The translations under genes and the position numbers were made by a program. A stretch of 64,000 nt of DNA from positions 930,001-994,000 of the forward strand of contig NZ_QCXY01000001.1 in NCBI RefSeq assembly GCF_003347495.1. The letters are read 5' to 3'. The notes below the pieces were generated by a model, which worked only from the letters and a program-made list of their open reading frames with translations, was not told the origin of the DNA and did not search any database. This stretch comes from Pleomorphovibrio marinus (GTDB lineage Bacteria; Bacteroidota; Bacteroidia; Cytophagales; Cyclobacteriaceae). Positions 15,810-25,305 of the stretch are shown here, in pieces (within the stretch, counting starts at the first letter, position 1; the number at the start of each line of letters is the position of its first letter).

Positions 15810-18800
15810 ATGGCAACAGCTCTCAAAAAAAGGTTAAGAAAAGGCCCTAGAAAAATACTTAGAATAGGTTTCATCCTTTTTTTGGTGCTTTCTTTTTTAC
15901 AAGTTGCTTTTTATTATGGTTCAGATTGGTTTCTAAGGGAATATATCCGAAATAAGGTTCAAGAGGCATCTGGAGGAAAATACACCGTTGATTTTGAAAG
16001 ATTCAATGTTTCCTTGCTTGAAAGAGGATTTTATGTGAAGGGCTTTATACTGGATCCCGTAGATGAGGAGTTGTTCGATTTGGAGAACAAACCATTTTAC
16101 CGGGTGGTTGTTCCCCAATTCAGTTTGAAAGGTTTGGGCTTCAAAAGGTCAGCAAAGATAGTGACCGTTTCAGAGCTGCGGCTAAAGGAACCTATGGTAC
16201 AGTCCAGGCAACCAGATGAGGAGGAAGAAATGGATTCCGAGGACCTAAGTCCATTGCGGCAATTGGAACTAGAAGTGCAACGCTCCTTTGGAGAAGGACT
16301 CAACGATATTATCATTGAAAATATCTATGTGGATGAAGCAGACCTTTTGTTGGAAAACTTCATTAGCCAAAGATCCATAAAGGCGGCAAACACCAATTTG
16401 TATGTAAAGAACCTCAAGCTTGCTCAAACCGATCAACCTATTCCTTTTAATGCCGATGGATTCAGCTTTGATTTAAGGAATTTCGAAATGTTGCTGGCCG
16501 ATAGTATCCATACAGTTTCGGCCTTTTCTGTGAACATTTCTTCCTTGGAAAAAACCATATCCGTGGATAGGGTAAGCATCTTACCGGATGTGACCAAATT
16601 TTCTGATGTGTATTATGAAATAGACCTGGATAATATCGCACTTACAGATGCTGATATTGACAAAATGTTTTATACCTCTGATGTGGCTATTGGAGAATTG
16701 AATCTGGAGGAACCAAGCTTTGCTTTATTTTCTGACAGGACGGTGGACAGTTCCCAGGATACGGTAAGAACCACAGACTTACATATTCTAATTCAGGATA
16801 TCCTTTCTTCCATTTCTATCCAAAGGCTCAACATAAACAGTGGAAAATATCTTCAAAGAGGTATCACAGATGCCAATAGGAACCGTGTGGAAGCTGAAGA
16901 GATTGACTTTTTGATGAGCGATGTTTATATAGGTCCGGATGAGCTAAGAAAACAAAATCAATTTTTTTATGCAGACGAAGCAGAACTGGATATCACCAGT
17001 GCCAGGCTTGCATTGGCAGATGGTGTACATTGGGTATCTGGAGAAAAAATATTTCTATCCTCTTTTCAAGATATTGTTTCCATCCAGCAGTTAAGCATAA
17101 GGCCCGAATTTGACGCAAATGATCCTCCTGACATACCCCTATTTGAGGTGGTGGTTCCATCCTTGAGTTTTACCCAGGCAAACCTCAAAAAAATCTATAA
17201 TGAAAATATTATAGATATCTCCGACATGAATATCAACAGTCCGGAGCTTATTTTAAGAGATTTGAGAGGCAGGGAAGAGCAAGCTGGAGCCGGAGACTTT
17301 ATTAATTTGACCAGGGAATACCTAAAGGGAATTTATGTACAGCGCTTGGAGATGAACGATGGAAGTTTGGTGCTAGACAACCATTTGAGGATCAGACAAG
17401 ACAGTCTTTCCTTTGGAAAAATAAGTTTGGTGCTCGAAAATTTTCAATTGGATGAAGAGATGATTGATCAGCAACCGGACAAGATCTTTTTTGCCGATGA
17501 ATTGAGGCTGGATATACAAGACTATGCCCTTAAGCTCTCCGATAACCTGCACTTATTTTCCGCAAAAAGAATACTGATTGACACTCGGGAAAACTTGATA
17601 GATATAGATGGTTTTCATTTGCGTCCCTTTAGCGCAGGGGATGTTCCAACAATCCTACAAAGATATGGCCGAACTACCGTTTTGGATATTGAAATACCGT
17701 CCTTCAGAGCCAGGGGCGTGGATATTAGTAAGGCTTACTTTGAGGAGAACCTAAGGATATCGCACATAGACATTCCTTCTCCCATAATTCAATGGAGAAA
17801 GTACATCCAAAAGGAAGAAGAGGAAGAAACAATTAGAGTCGAGCGGGGGGATATACTGAATCTATTGACCAGTTATTTCTCTAAAGTTCAGGTAGATTCC
17901 TTGACCTTAACGGATGGGTCTTTTTCCTATGATAATTTTGCAAACGAGACATTTCGCTCCTTTGCTGAAAATGATGTTTCCATCCGTATTAAGAATTTTT
18001 ATTTGGATGAATTTATAGATCCCCAAGATAACCGAACCCTATTTGCGGAGGAGATGGATCTAAATCTGAATAACTATGTTTTTAACATTGCAGACGGCAA
18101 ATACAGTGTGGTGGCGGACCGTATAACCTTCAATTCTGCAAGAGAGGAAATTAACACCATAAATGTGAGGTTGCGGCCTCGACAGAATCTGGATGCGAAG
18201 GTTGCCATACAAGCAGATATTCCCGATATGCAGATTAAAGGGGTTGATCTTGAAGCCTTCTTGTTTGACAATACGCTTGATTTGGAAAAGTTGATGTTGA
18301 AGGATGCCTATGTAAAGCTTTCCATTAATAGAGATTCCCAAATAGAGCTTCAGGGTGAGGAACAAAGAGAGGAGAGAAGACGGGAAAGAAACTTGCCCAA
18401 AACCATTGATGTGGTAGCGGTGGATTCCATCCTTACAGAAAATGCCAGGTTTGAGATAGTTTATGATGAAGATGGGGAAGAAGTCCAACTGATCAGAACA
18501 GGCATAAACCTCACTTTTTCGGAATTTCTCTTGGACTCCCTGAAGCTGCAGGAAGGGGATATAGCGGGGTTTTTTGAAAATATGGCTATGGAAGTAGATA
18601 ACTTCTCACTGGCTTTGCAAGATAGTGTTCACACATTAAACTTTTCTAAAATTGAACTTTCTACTAGAGGAGATGATGTCGTATTTGAAAATGTCAAGTT
18701 GACTCCAAATAATTTTATAGGGAAAAAGGGGGTGCCAATCGTTGCTGCTTCTATTCCCAAGGTATTGTTGAATACGCGTTCCTTGCGCACTTTTCAGCAA

Positions 18801-20138
18801 ACGGGACATTTTGATGTAACCTCCTTGACACTGGAAAAGCCGGAGGTTACTTTCTATTTGGATAAAAATGAGGTGGCTACCATAATTACGGAGGAAGAGG
18901 AAGAGAAAGCGAGACAAAAAATTATTCAGACTCTTAATTTAAGACAATTTGAGATAATAGGAGGCCAACTCTCCATTCGCGAAAAAGTGAATGAACAAGA
19001 GATTAACTCCTTTCAAAATATTGGTATTACCCTTACCGATTTGAATTTTGATCTCTCCAAGGAACAAACCTTCGACAGTAAGCTGCTGCTAAACAATGAC
19101 TATCAATTTGAACTAACCGAATACGAAATCATGCTTCCCGACAGTTTAAATATCTTTCGGGTGGAAAAGGTGATTCTATCAAAGGACCAACTCGAACTGG
19201 AGGAAGTTTCTTTGTTGCCAAGGTTTGGTAAATACGAATATGGCCGTAAGGTTGGAAAGGAAACAGATGTGGCGGAGTTGGTGGTACCAAGAATTGTATT
19301 CGCAGGAATCGACGTGGATCAATTTATAGGGGAGAAAAAGATTATAGCCAAATCCATGAACATCGAGTCACCTGTGGGAAGTATTTTTAGGGATAAGCGC
19401 CTTCCAAAAGATGAGGATAAGGTGAAGCCCATGCCCCAGCAACTTATGATGGATGTAAAAATGGATGTGAATGTAGACGAGATAAATATCGAAAATGGCA
19501 AGGTAACCTATGAAGAATTTCCTGAAAAAGGCTTAGTGCCAGGGAAAATATCGTTCCATGAGATTAATGCGAAAATGAGCCCCATCCATTTGGGAGAGGA
19601 AATGCAAAATGGTGAAGTGGTGCGTATCAGGGCCTCTTCCAAATTAAACGGAATTGCTCAGTTGAACATTAACCTGGAGATGTTATTTGAGCCACCTTAT
19701 CCCATTAAAGTAGAAGCATCTGTAGATACCTTTGAGTTGGCATTGATCAATTCCATCCTGGAAACCAACGCTTTTGTCACAGTGGAAAGGGGAGTAATAA
19801 AAGGAGGGGAGTGGTATTTCACCGCAAACGAAGAGAGGGCAATTGGGGAAATGACTTTAAAATACAATGACCTAAAAGTTCGCCTTCTGGATGAAAGAAC
19901 CTTGGAACGAGGAAGGGGCAGAAAGGGGGTCCTCACCTTTGTAATAAATGCCTTGGCATTAAGAAGCAATAATCCCAGGAAAATTTTTAACCGCCTGGTG
20001 AGCTCACCCATTTACGAAACCCGCGACACCAACAGGTTTGTATTTAATTACCTCTGGAAGGCTACTTTCTCTGGGTTAGCGGGAAGTTCTGGTTTGATGC
20101 AGCCAAAAATCCCCAGAAAAGAGGAAGAAGATCAATAG
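15810..20138 (+). CDS. Large AsmA/TamB-like envelope protein
   Basis: About 1442 residues from the ATG at 15810; a GTG at 15792 would add six. A basic N-terminus (KKRLRKGPRK) precedes one membrane segment (IGFILFLVLSFLQVAFYYG), followed by an immense beta-rich periplasmic region. Blocks of about 200 residues recur, each with phrases like 'SIxRLNINSGKYL', 'FFADExxLDI', 'LADGVHWVSGEKI' and 'IDIxSPxI', pointing to internally repeated beta-taco/AsmA-like structure. The C-terminal part (KGGEWYFTANEERAIGEMTLKYNDL) resembles AsmA-family C-termini. Such proteins bridge the membranes for lipid transport or outer-membrane assembly; the role is inferred. pheS follows. Confidence 0.7.
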   Translation: MATALKKRLRKGPRKILRIGFILFLVLSFLQVAFYYGSDWFLREYIRNKVQEASGGKYTVDFERFNVSLLERGFYVKGFILDPVDEELFDLENKPFYRVVVPQFSLKGLGFKRSAKIVTVSELRLKEPMVQSRQPDEEEEMDSEDLSPLRQLELEVQRSFGEGLNDIIIENIYVDEADLLLENFISQRSIKAANTNLYVKNLKLAQTDQPIPFNADGFSFDLRNFEMLLADSIHTVSAFSVNISSLEKTISVDRVSILPDVTKFSDVYYEIDLDNIALTDADIDKMFYTSDVAIGELNLEEPSFALFSDRTVDSSQDTVRTTDLHILIQDILSSISIQRLNINSGKYLQRGITDANRNRVEAEEIDFLMSDVYIGPDELRKQNQFFYADEAELDITSARLALADGVHWVSGEKIFLSSFQDIVSIQQLSIRPEFDANDPPDIPLFEVVVPSLSFTQANLKKIYNENIIDISDMNINSPELILRDLRGREEQAGAGDFINLTREYLKGIYVQRLEMNDGSLVLDNHLRIRQDSLSFGKISLVLENFQLDEEMIDQQPDKIFFADELRLDIQDYALKLSDNLHLFSAKRILIDTRENLIDIDGFHLRPFSAGDVPTILQRYGRTTVLDIEIPSFRARGVDISKAYFEENLRISHIDIPSPIIQWRKYIQKEEEEETIRVERGDILNLLTSYFSKVQVDSLTLTDGSFSYDNFANETFRSFAENDVSIRIKNFYLDEFIDPQDNRTLFAEEMDLNLNNYVFNIADGKYSVVADRITFNSAREEINTINVRLRPRQNLDAKVAIQADIPDMQIKGVDLEAFLFDNTLDLEKLMLKDAYVKLSINRDSQIELQGEEQREERRRERNLPKTIDVVAVDSILTENARFEIVYDEDGEEVQLIRTGINLTFSEFLLDSLKLQEGDIAGFFENMAMEVDNFSLALQDSVHTLNFSKIELSTRGDDVVFENVKLTPNNFIGKKGVPIVAASIPKVLLNTRSLRTFQQTGHFDVTSLTLEKPEVTFYLDKNEVATIITEEEEEKARQKIIQTLNLRQFEIIGGQLSIREKVNEQEINSFQNIGITLTDLNFDLSKEQTFDSKLLLNNDYQFELTEYEIMLPDSLNIFRVEKVILSKDQLELEEVSLLPRFGKYEYGRKVGKETDVAELVVPRIVFAGIDVDQFIGEKKIIAKSMNIESPVGSIFRDKRLPKDEDKVKPMPQQLMMDVKMDVNVDEINIENGKVTYEEFPEKGLVPGKISFHEINAKMSPIHLGEEMQNGEVVRIRASSKLNGIAQLNINLEMLFEPPYPIKVEASVDTFELALINSILETNAFVTVERGVIKGGEWYFTANEERAIGEMTLKYNDLKVRLLDERTLERGRGRKGVLTFVINALALRSNNPRKIFNRLVSSPIYETRDTNRFVFNYLWKATFSGLAGSSGLMQPKIPRKEEEDQ

Positions 20139-20177
20139 ATACAGGCAAATTGTCCGTTTCAGGATGAGAAAATTTTT

Positions 20178-20185
20178 TAGCTTTG
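20178..20185 (+). promoter_or_regulatory. Candidate pheS promoter -7 box (TAGCTTTG)
   Basis: TAGCTTTG fits TAnnTTTG, 28 bases before the pheS ATG. It lies in AAATTTTTTAGCTTTG (20170-20185), preceded by TGTCCGTTTC at 20151-20160. The same two words occur before gltX (33277-33307). Confidence 0.45.
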
Positions 20186-20213
20186 TAATCTTAAATCTAT
20201 AAGAGAGCTTCGC

Positions 20214-21242
20214 ATGTCATCAGACAAAATTGATCAAATATCCAAAGAAATAGAAAGTGCTTCGGCCAGCAACAAGGAGGAGCTTGAAGCCTACAGAATG
20301 CGCTATATTAGTAAAAAAAGTGTTGTAGGAGAATTATTTGCAGCGATGAAGGATATTGCTGCCGAAGAGAAAAAGTCCTATGGCCAGCAGGTTAATGAGG
20401 TGAAACAACTGGCTGCTGCCAAATTTAAGGAACTTATAGATCAGGTTAATCAGCAGGAAAATCAGAATAGGGGCCTTGATATTGACTTGACCCTACCACC
20501 TACCCAGGTGCCATTAGGGGGAATCCACCCCCTTACTGCCACGCGGCATAGGATTATTGAAATTTTTGAAAGGATCGGTTTCAACCTATCCGAAGGCCCT
20601 GAAATTGAAGATGATTGGCACAATTTTACAGCATTAAATTTCCCTGAAAACCACCCTGCCAGGGAAATGCAAGACACCTTCTTCATCGAAAAAAATCCGG
20701 ACATAACCCTTCGCACCCACACCTCGTCGGTTCAAGTACGGGTGATGGAAAGTGAAAAGCCCCCTATCCGAACCCTAAGCCCGGGTAGGGTATTTCGTAA
20801 CGAAGCTATTTCAGCCAGGGCGCATTGTATTTTCCATCAAGTGGAGGGACTCTATGTGGATGAAAATGTTAGTTTTGCCGATCTCAAGCAGACCCTTTAT
20901 CACTTTGCCAAAGAAATGTTTGGCCAGAATACCAAGATAAGGTTCAGGCCTTCCTATTTCCCCTTTACCGAGCCAAGTGCCGAAATCGACATTTCGTGCC
21001 TTATCTGTGGAGGAGAAGGTTGCAATATTTGTAAAGGCACAGGCTGGGTGGAAATTGGTGGATCGGGAATGGTGGATCCTAATGTGCTGGAAAATTGTGG
21101 GATCGACTCCCAAAAATATACAGGTTTTGCCTTTGGTATGGGCATAGAGCGGATTGCCATGCTAAAATACCAGATCAATGACTTACGGTTGTTCACCGAA
21201 AATGACATACGCTTTCTAAAGCAGTTCCGTCCTTTGTTATAA
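20214..21242 (+). CDS. pheS: Phenylalanine--tRNA ligase alpha subunit
   Basis: Class II aminoacyl-tRNA synthetase subunit of 342 residues. The N-terminal coiled coil is about residues 1-90. Motif 2 is the RTHTSSVQVR and GRVFRNE segments near 165-195, and motif 3 is GFAFGMGIERIAMLKY near 306. A CxxC-type cluster, ISCLICGGEGCNICKGTGW near 261, is a feature seen in many PheS proteins. pheT is not adjacent here, so the subunits appear unlinked, as in many Bacteroidota. A candidate promoter lies immediately upstream, suggesting independent transcription. Confidence 0.97.
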   Translation: MSSDKIDQISKEIESASASNKEELEAYRMRYISKKSVVGELFAAMKDIAAEEKKSYGQQVNEVKQLAAAKFKELIDQVNQQENQNRGLDIDLTLPPTQVPLGGIHPLTATRHRIIEIFERIGFNLSEGPEIEDDWHNFTALNFPENHPAREMQDTFFIEKNPDITLRTHTSSVQVRVMESEKPPIRTLSPGRVFRNEAISARAHCIFHQVEGLYVDENVSFADLKQTLYHFAKEMFGQNTKIRFRPSYFPFTEPSAEIDISCLICGGEGCNICKGTGWVEIGGSGMVDPNVLENCGIDSQKYTGFAFGMGIERIAMLKYQINDLRLFTENDIRFLKQFRPLL

Positions 21243-21555
21243 TTGTTTAAGTGCTTATCAATACTGCTAGGTCAGCTTTTACCACCCAGGTTCCCAACCT
21301 TATTACGACACATTTTGAGTATCTAATATCAATAGGAATGATGGCGTTTAATGGCATGAAGATTAACCCTGATGAAATCAAAAAAAGTAACACACTTGAT
21401 CACCTACATCAAAATCGTCTTTACTCAAATAGGATAGATGCAATCACCTACCACCGATTTCCAAAAGGAAAATAAAACATAATGGGAGCCTATTGCTCAA
21501 CACCACATTTGAGCAAGCAAATAATTTTCCTATCTTAGGAAAAAGATTTTCCCAA
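21243..21555 (+). other. Intergenic stretch with nothing recognised
   Basis: A 313-bp gap after pheS. A short open frame beginning with GTG at 21251 has no recognisable features and an unlikely composition. A small inverted repeat, GCTCAACACCACATTTGAGC (21494-21513), is the only structure noticed; its role is unknown. Confidence 0.4.
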
Positions 21556-22431
21556 ATGGCCTTCCTCGAAATAACCCAAAGAAGAAACTTTATCCAAAAA
21601 TCCTTGGCACTGGGGTGCAGCGTTTACCTTAGTCCATTTTTTATGTCAGCCAAGACTACCTCTCGATTTTATTTTGGAGCCTGTGACTGGTCTATAGGAC
21701 ACAGGGCAGAACCGGAAGCATTCCAGACCGCTAAAGCCATAGGCTTGGATGGACTTCAGGTGAGCCTCGGTTTGGCAAGCAACAACATGCATTTAAGACA
21801 AAGAAGTATGCAGGAAAATTATCGGCATGCTTCTAAGACCACCGGGGTGAAGATTGCAAGTTTGGCCATTGGGGAGCTAAATGAAATCCCCTATAAACGG
21901 GAAGCCATCACCCAAGAGTGGGTACACGACAGTATTGATGTGGCCAATGCATTAGGTTGCACAGTAGTTTTATTGGCGTTTTTTGGTAAAGGAGATTTGC
22001 GGGATGATCCTACGGGAAAAAAAGAGGTAGTAAGAAAGCTAAAAGAGGTAGCCCCAAAAGCAGAAAGGCAAGGAGTGTATTTAGCCATAGAATCTTGGTT
22101 GTCTGCGGAGGAACATTTGGACATCATTGAAAAGGTCGGTTCCACTCACATCAAGGTCTATTACGATGTCGCCAACTCCACTACAATGGGTTACAATATT
22201 TTTGAAGAAATGAAAATGCTAGGTACCGAATATATTTGTGAGGTGCATGCCAAGGAAAATGGAAAGTTGCTAGGCAAGGGTGAGGTTGACTTTATAAGGG
22301 TAAGGGACGTATTGAACGAAATAGGGTACAAGGATTGGATCATCATAGAAGGGGCCATCCCTAAGGGTATGGAAATGAAGGAAGCCTATCAACATAATCT
22401 CCATTTTCTGCAAAATACTTTTCAATCATGA
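21556..22431 (+). CDS. Tat-exported sugar phosphate isomerase/epimerase-like TIM barrel
   Basis: About 291 residues from the ATG at 21556; the longer frame from 21493 uses TTG and adds no family sequence. A twin-arginine signal (QRRNFIQKSLALG, residues about 8-20) precedes a xylose-isomerase-like TIM barrel. DGLQVSLG, YLAIESWLSAEEH, KVYYDVANSTTMG and CEVHAKENG supply the usual metal-binding Glu, Asp, His and Glu positions. The substrate is unknown; secreted members often sit with sugar-oxidising proteins. Its TGA overlaps the next ATG (ATGA), tying it to the cytochrome/propeller lipoprotein. Confidence 0.8.
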   Translation: MAFLEITQRRNFIQKSLALGCSVYLSPFFMSAKTTSRFYFGACDWSIGHRAEPEAFQTAKAIGLDGLQVSLGLASNNMHLRQRSMQENYRHASKTTGVKIASLAIGELNEIPYKREAITQEWVHDSIDVANALGCTVVLLAFFGKGDLRDDPTGKKEVVRKLKEVAPKAERQGVYLAIESWLSAEEHLDIIEKVGSTHIKVYYDVANSTTMGYNIFEEMKMLGTEYICEVHAKENGKLLGKGEVDFIRVRDVLNEIGYKDWIIIEGAIPKGMEMKEAYQHNLHFLQNTFQS

Positions 22432-25259
22432 AATGTCAAAGACTGTTGTACTTACTAATGTTGAACTTTGCATGTTCCACTCAGGAGAGGCAGGAACCTG
22501 CCTTACTTTTTGTTCCAGATGACTTGGAGGTCACGTTATGGGCCGAATCCCCAGATTTTTATAATCCCACCAATATAGATGTAGACCATAGGGGACGGGT
22601 TTGGGTGACAGAGGCAGTAAATTACCGGGATTTTAGAAATTCTGACGGCCACATGGTTCATGAGAATGGGGATAGGGTAATGATCCTCGAGGATAGTAAT
22701 GGGGACGGAAAAGCGGACAAATCGAAGGTCTTTGTACAGGATGCGGACTTGAGGTCACCTTTGGGAATTGCAGTAGTGGGAAATCAAGTAATTGTATCAT
22801 GTGCCCCTCATATCCTTATCTATACCGATGAAAACGGGGACGATTTACCGGACAAAAAAGAGATTTTTCTGACGGGATTTGGTGGCAGGGATCACGACCA
22901 TGGTTTGCATGCTGGCGTGATGGGGCCCGATGATAAATGGTATTTTATCGTAGGAAATGCGGGTCCTCATGAAGTCCAGGATAAAGATGGCTGGACCCTG
23001 CGGTCGGGAAGTGTATATAACGAATACACCCCTTACGCTCAGGAAAACATCCCCAATCAAAAAAGTGATGATGGCAATGTCTACACAGGAGGCTTGGTCA
23101 TTCGAGTAAATCCTGATGGGACAGGTATGGAGGTTCTGTCCCATAATTATAGGAATGCCTTTGAAGTGGCTGTGGATTCCTTTGGGAATATGTGGCATAG
23201 TGACAATGATGACCAAACCGCCTCTTGCCGAACCACATGGTTAATGGAAGGTAGTAATGCGGGTTTTTTTAGTGCCACCGGAGAGAGAACTTGGCAGGCA
23301 GATAGGAGGCCGGGGCAAACCGTTCCCCTTGCACATTGGCATCAGTATGATCCTGGGGTTTTGCCCGCAGGGGATATTTATGGGGCAGGCTCCCCTACAG
23401 GAATAGTAAGGATAGAAGGTGATGAATTAGGAGAATCCTACAGAGGAATGCTCCTAAGCGCAGATGCAGGAAGAAACATCATTTTTGGATACCACCCAAA
23501 ACTTAAAGGGGCAGGGTTTCCCCTTAATCAGAGAGAGGCATTTATCTCCTCGGTGCAGATTGATAACACCAATTATATTTGGCATGAGGTAGAAGAGGAT
23601 GACAGTAAATGGTTTAGGCCTAGTGATATCGCAGTAGGTACGGAGGGAGCCTTATATGTAGCAGATTGGTATGATCCTATTGTTGGGGGCCACAGGATGA
23701 TGGATAAGGTAGGACATGGCAAAATTTATAAAATCCATCCAAAGTCCAAAAAGCTTTCGGCACCAAATTTGGAATTTGGTCATTTGGATGGATTGATCGC
23801 AGCCTTGAAAAACCCTGCTATCCATGTACGTGCACAGGCCAGAAAGAAATTGCTGGAAAAGGGAGCTGAGGCCATTCCTTCATTAATAAATTTGCTTGAG
23901 GACCCAAACCCCTTTTTTAAGGCAAGGTCCATATGGCTGCTGGCGGCTTTAGGGCAGATTGAAACAGTAAGTTCTTATTTAAGTCATCAGAATCCTGCCC
24001 TTGCCCTTACCGCTTACAGGGCATTAAGCCAACAGGATGCTTCAAACCTTCTGCAATATGCCCAACAGGCCTTGTCTTCTTCACATCCTATTTTAAAGGC
24101 AGAAGTGGCAATTTCGTTAAGGGATCATTCTTGGGAGTTGAGTAAACCGCTGTTTTTTTCAATCATAGATGACTTTGATGGTGAGGATCCATGGCTCTTG
24201 CACGCCTTGGGCATAGGCTTAAAAGCACATCGGGAAATAGTTTATCCTCTTTTGCTGAATCATTTCGATACAAATAATCCAGAAAAATGGCCGATCTCCT
24301 TATCCAAACTAGTATGGGAGCTTCACCCCACTCCTTCGGCTAGAGATTTAGCAGTAAGGATTAATTCAAGTCATTTAAGTCAAGAAGAAAGGATGGAATC
24401 CATGACTGCATTGGCATTTATACCTACTCAAGAAGCGGCAGACTTAATGCGTGGGTATTACGAAAATTCAGACCTCAGCCGGCAATCGATGGCGCAGTGG
24501 TGGTTGCAATTCAGGAAAACTAATGAGTGGAGTGCTTATTTGGGGGACTGGGAATCGCCCACCGCACAATTGCCTACTGAAGAGCCCGAATTACTGACCC
24601 AAAAAGAGGTGTTATTGGATACTACTTCCACCGAGAGTACTAGGGAATCGGCCATACAGTTTCTTGCCTCTAGCACGCAGGGTAGGCTACACCTTGTCCA
24701 ATTGGCCATAGGGGAAAAACTTTCCAAAGAAGAGAAAGAAAGGGCTGCAGAAGAACTTCATGCTGAAATAAGCTTACCGGTGAAAAGCCTGCTTGCCCAC
24801 CATTTCCCCATACATCCAAGTAGAAAATTGGAGGAAGCAAGGGTAGTTAAGGTAAAGGCATCCAAAGAAGAGGGTAAGATTCTTGCCATTCGGCATTGTG
24901 GGGTATGCCATAGTGTGGGTGAGATAGAAAATGAAATTGGACCGGATTTAAGACAAATCCACCAGAAGTTTAGTAGGAAGGGATTGATAGAGGCTATCCT
25001 TGAACCTGATGCAGCAGTGGGTTTTGGCTCAGAGACTTATTTGGTGGAGCTGGAAAACGGAGCTATTCTGTATGGGATGCTTTTATCCAGCGGCCCAGTG
25101 GTTACAGTTTTGGAAAGCAACGGAAAAAGGCATCTTGTTCCTGCCGAAAAAATTAAGCAGCGAAAGCAGTTGAGGCATAGCCTAATGCCTGATCCGGCTT
25201 GGATGGATCTTTCAGAAACCGAAATTGCACATATTGCGGCATACTTAATGGGGGTTTAG
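22428..25259 (+). CDS. PVC-type propeller/HEAT/cytochrome c lipoprotein (putative membrane-bound dehydrogenase)
   Basis: 943 residues. A short lipoprotein signal (MLNFACS, Cys near 16) is followed by a glucose-dehydrogenase-like beta-propeller (about 30-450: IDVDHRGRVWVTEAVNYRD, PSDIAVGTEGALYVADWYDP). Next come HEAT-like helical repeats (about 455-780) and a single cytochrome c motif CGVCH near 825 with a downstream heme-binding region. This matches the 'PVC-type heme-binding CxxCH protein' architecture common in Planctomycetes and Bacteroidota, thought to oxidise sugars or related compounds in the periplasm. The 4-base overlap with the Tat-exported TIM-barrel gene suggests the two act on the same substrate; this is inference. 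Confidence 0.82.
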   Translation: MKCQRLLYLLMLNFACSTQERQEPALLFVPDDLEVTLWAESPDFYNPTNIDVDHRGRVWVTEAVNYRDFRNSDGHMVHENGDRVMILEDSNGDGKADKSKVFVQDADLRSPLGIAVVGNQVIVSCAPHILIYTDENGDDLPDKKEIFLTGFGGRDHDHGLHAGVMGPDDKWYFIVGNAGPHEVQDKDGWTLRSGSVYNEYTPYAQENIPNQKSDDGNVYTGGLVIRVNPDGTGMEVLSHNYRNAFEVAVDSFGNMWHSDNDDQTASCRTTWLMEGSNAGFFSATGERTWQADRRPGQTVPLAHWHQYDPGVLPAGDIYGAGSPTGIVRIEGDELGESYRGMLLSADAGRNIIFGYHPKLKGAGFPLNQREAFISSVQIDNTNYIWHEVEEDDSKWFRPSDIAVGTEGALYVADWYDPIVGGHRMMDKVGHGKIYKIHPKSKKLSAPNLEFGHLDGLIAALKNPAIHVRAQARKKLLEKGAEAIPSLINLLEDPNPFFKARSIWLLAALGQIETVSSYLSHQNPALALTAYRALSQQDASNLLQYAQQALSSSHPILKAEVAISLRDHSWELSKPLFFSIIDDFDGEDPWLLHALGIGLKAHREIVYPLLLNHFDTNNPEKWPISLSKLVWELHPTPSARDLAVRINSSHLSQEERMESMTALAFIPTQEAADLMRGYYENSDLSRQSMAQWWLQFRKTNEWSAYLGDWESPTAQLPTEEPELLTQKEVLLDTTSTESTRESAIQFLASSTQGRLHLVQLAIGEKLSKEEKERAAEELHAEISLPVKSLLAHHFPIHPSRKLEEARVVKVKASKEEGKILAIRHCGVCHSVGEIENEIGPDLRQIHQKFSRKGLIEAILEPDAAVGFGSETYLVELENGAILYGMLLSSGPVVTVLESNGKRHLVPAEKIKQRKQLRHSLMPDPAWMDLSETEIAHIAAYLMGV

Positions 25260-25305
25260 AAAGTTGGTTAAAACAAGGCAGGAGCATTGAAAACCCCAGG
25301 AGGAT

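Noticed and set aside
15553-15837. A 94-codon open frame across the tRNA-like gene and its terminator
   Set aside because: It runs through the tRNA stems and terminator; its translation shows no family features, so it is coincidental.
21251-21475. A 74-codon frame starting with GTG after pheS
   Set aside because: No signal, domain or plausible start context; composition looks non-coding.
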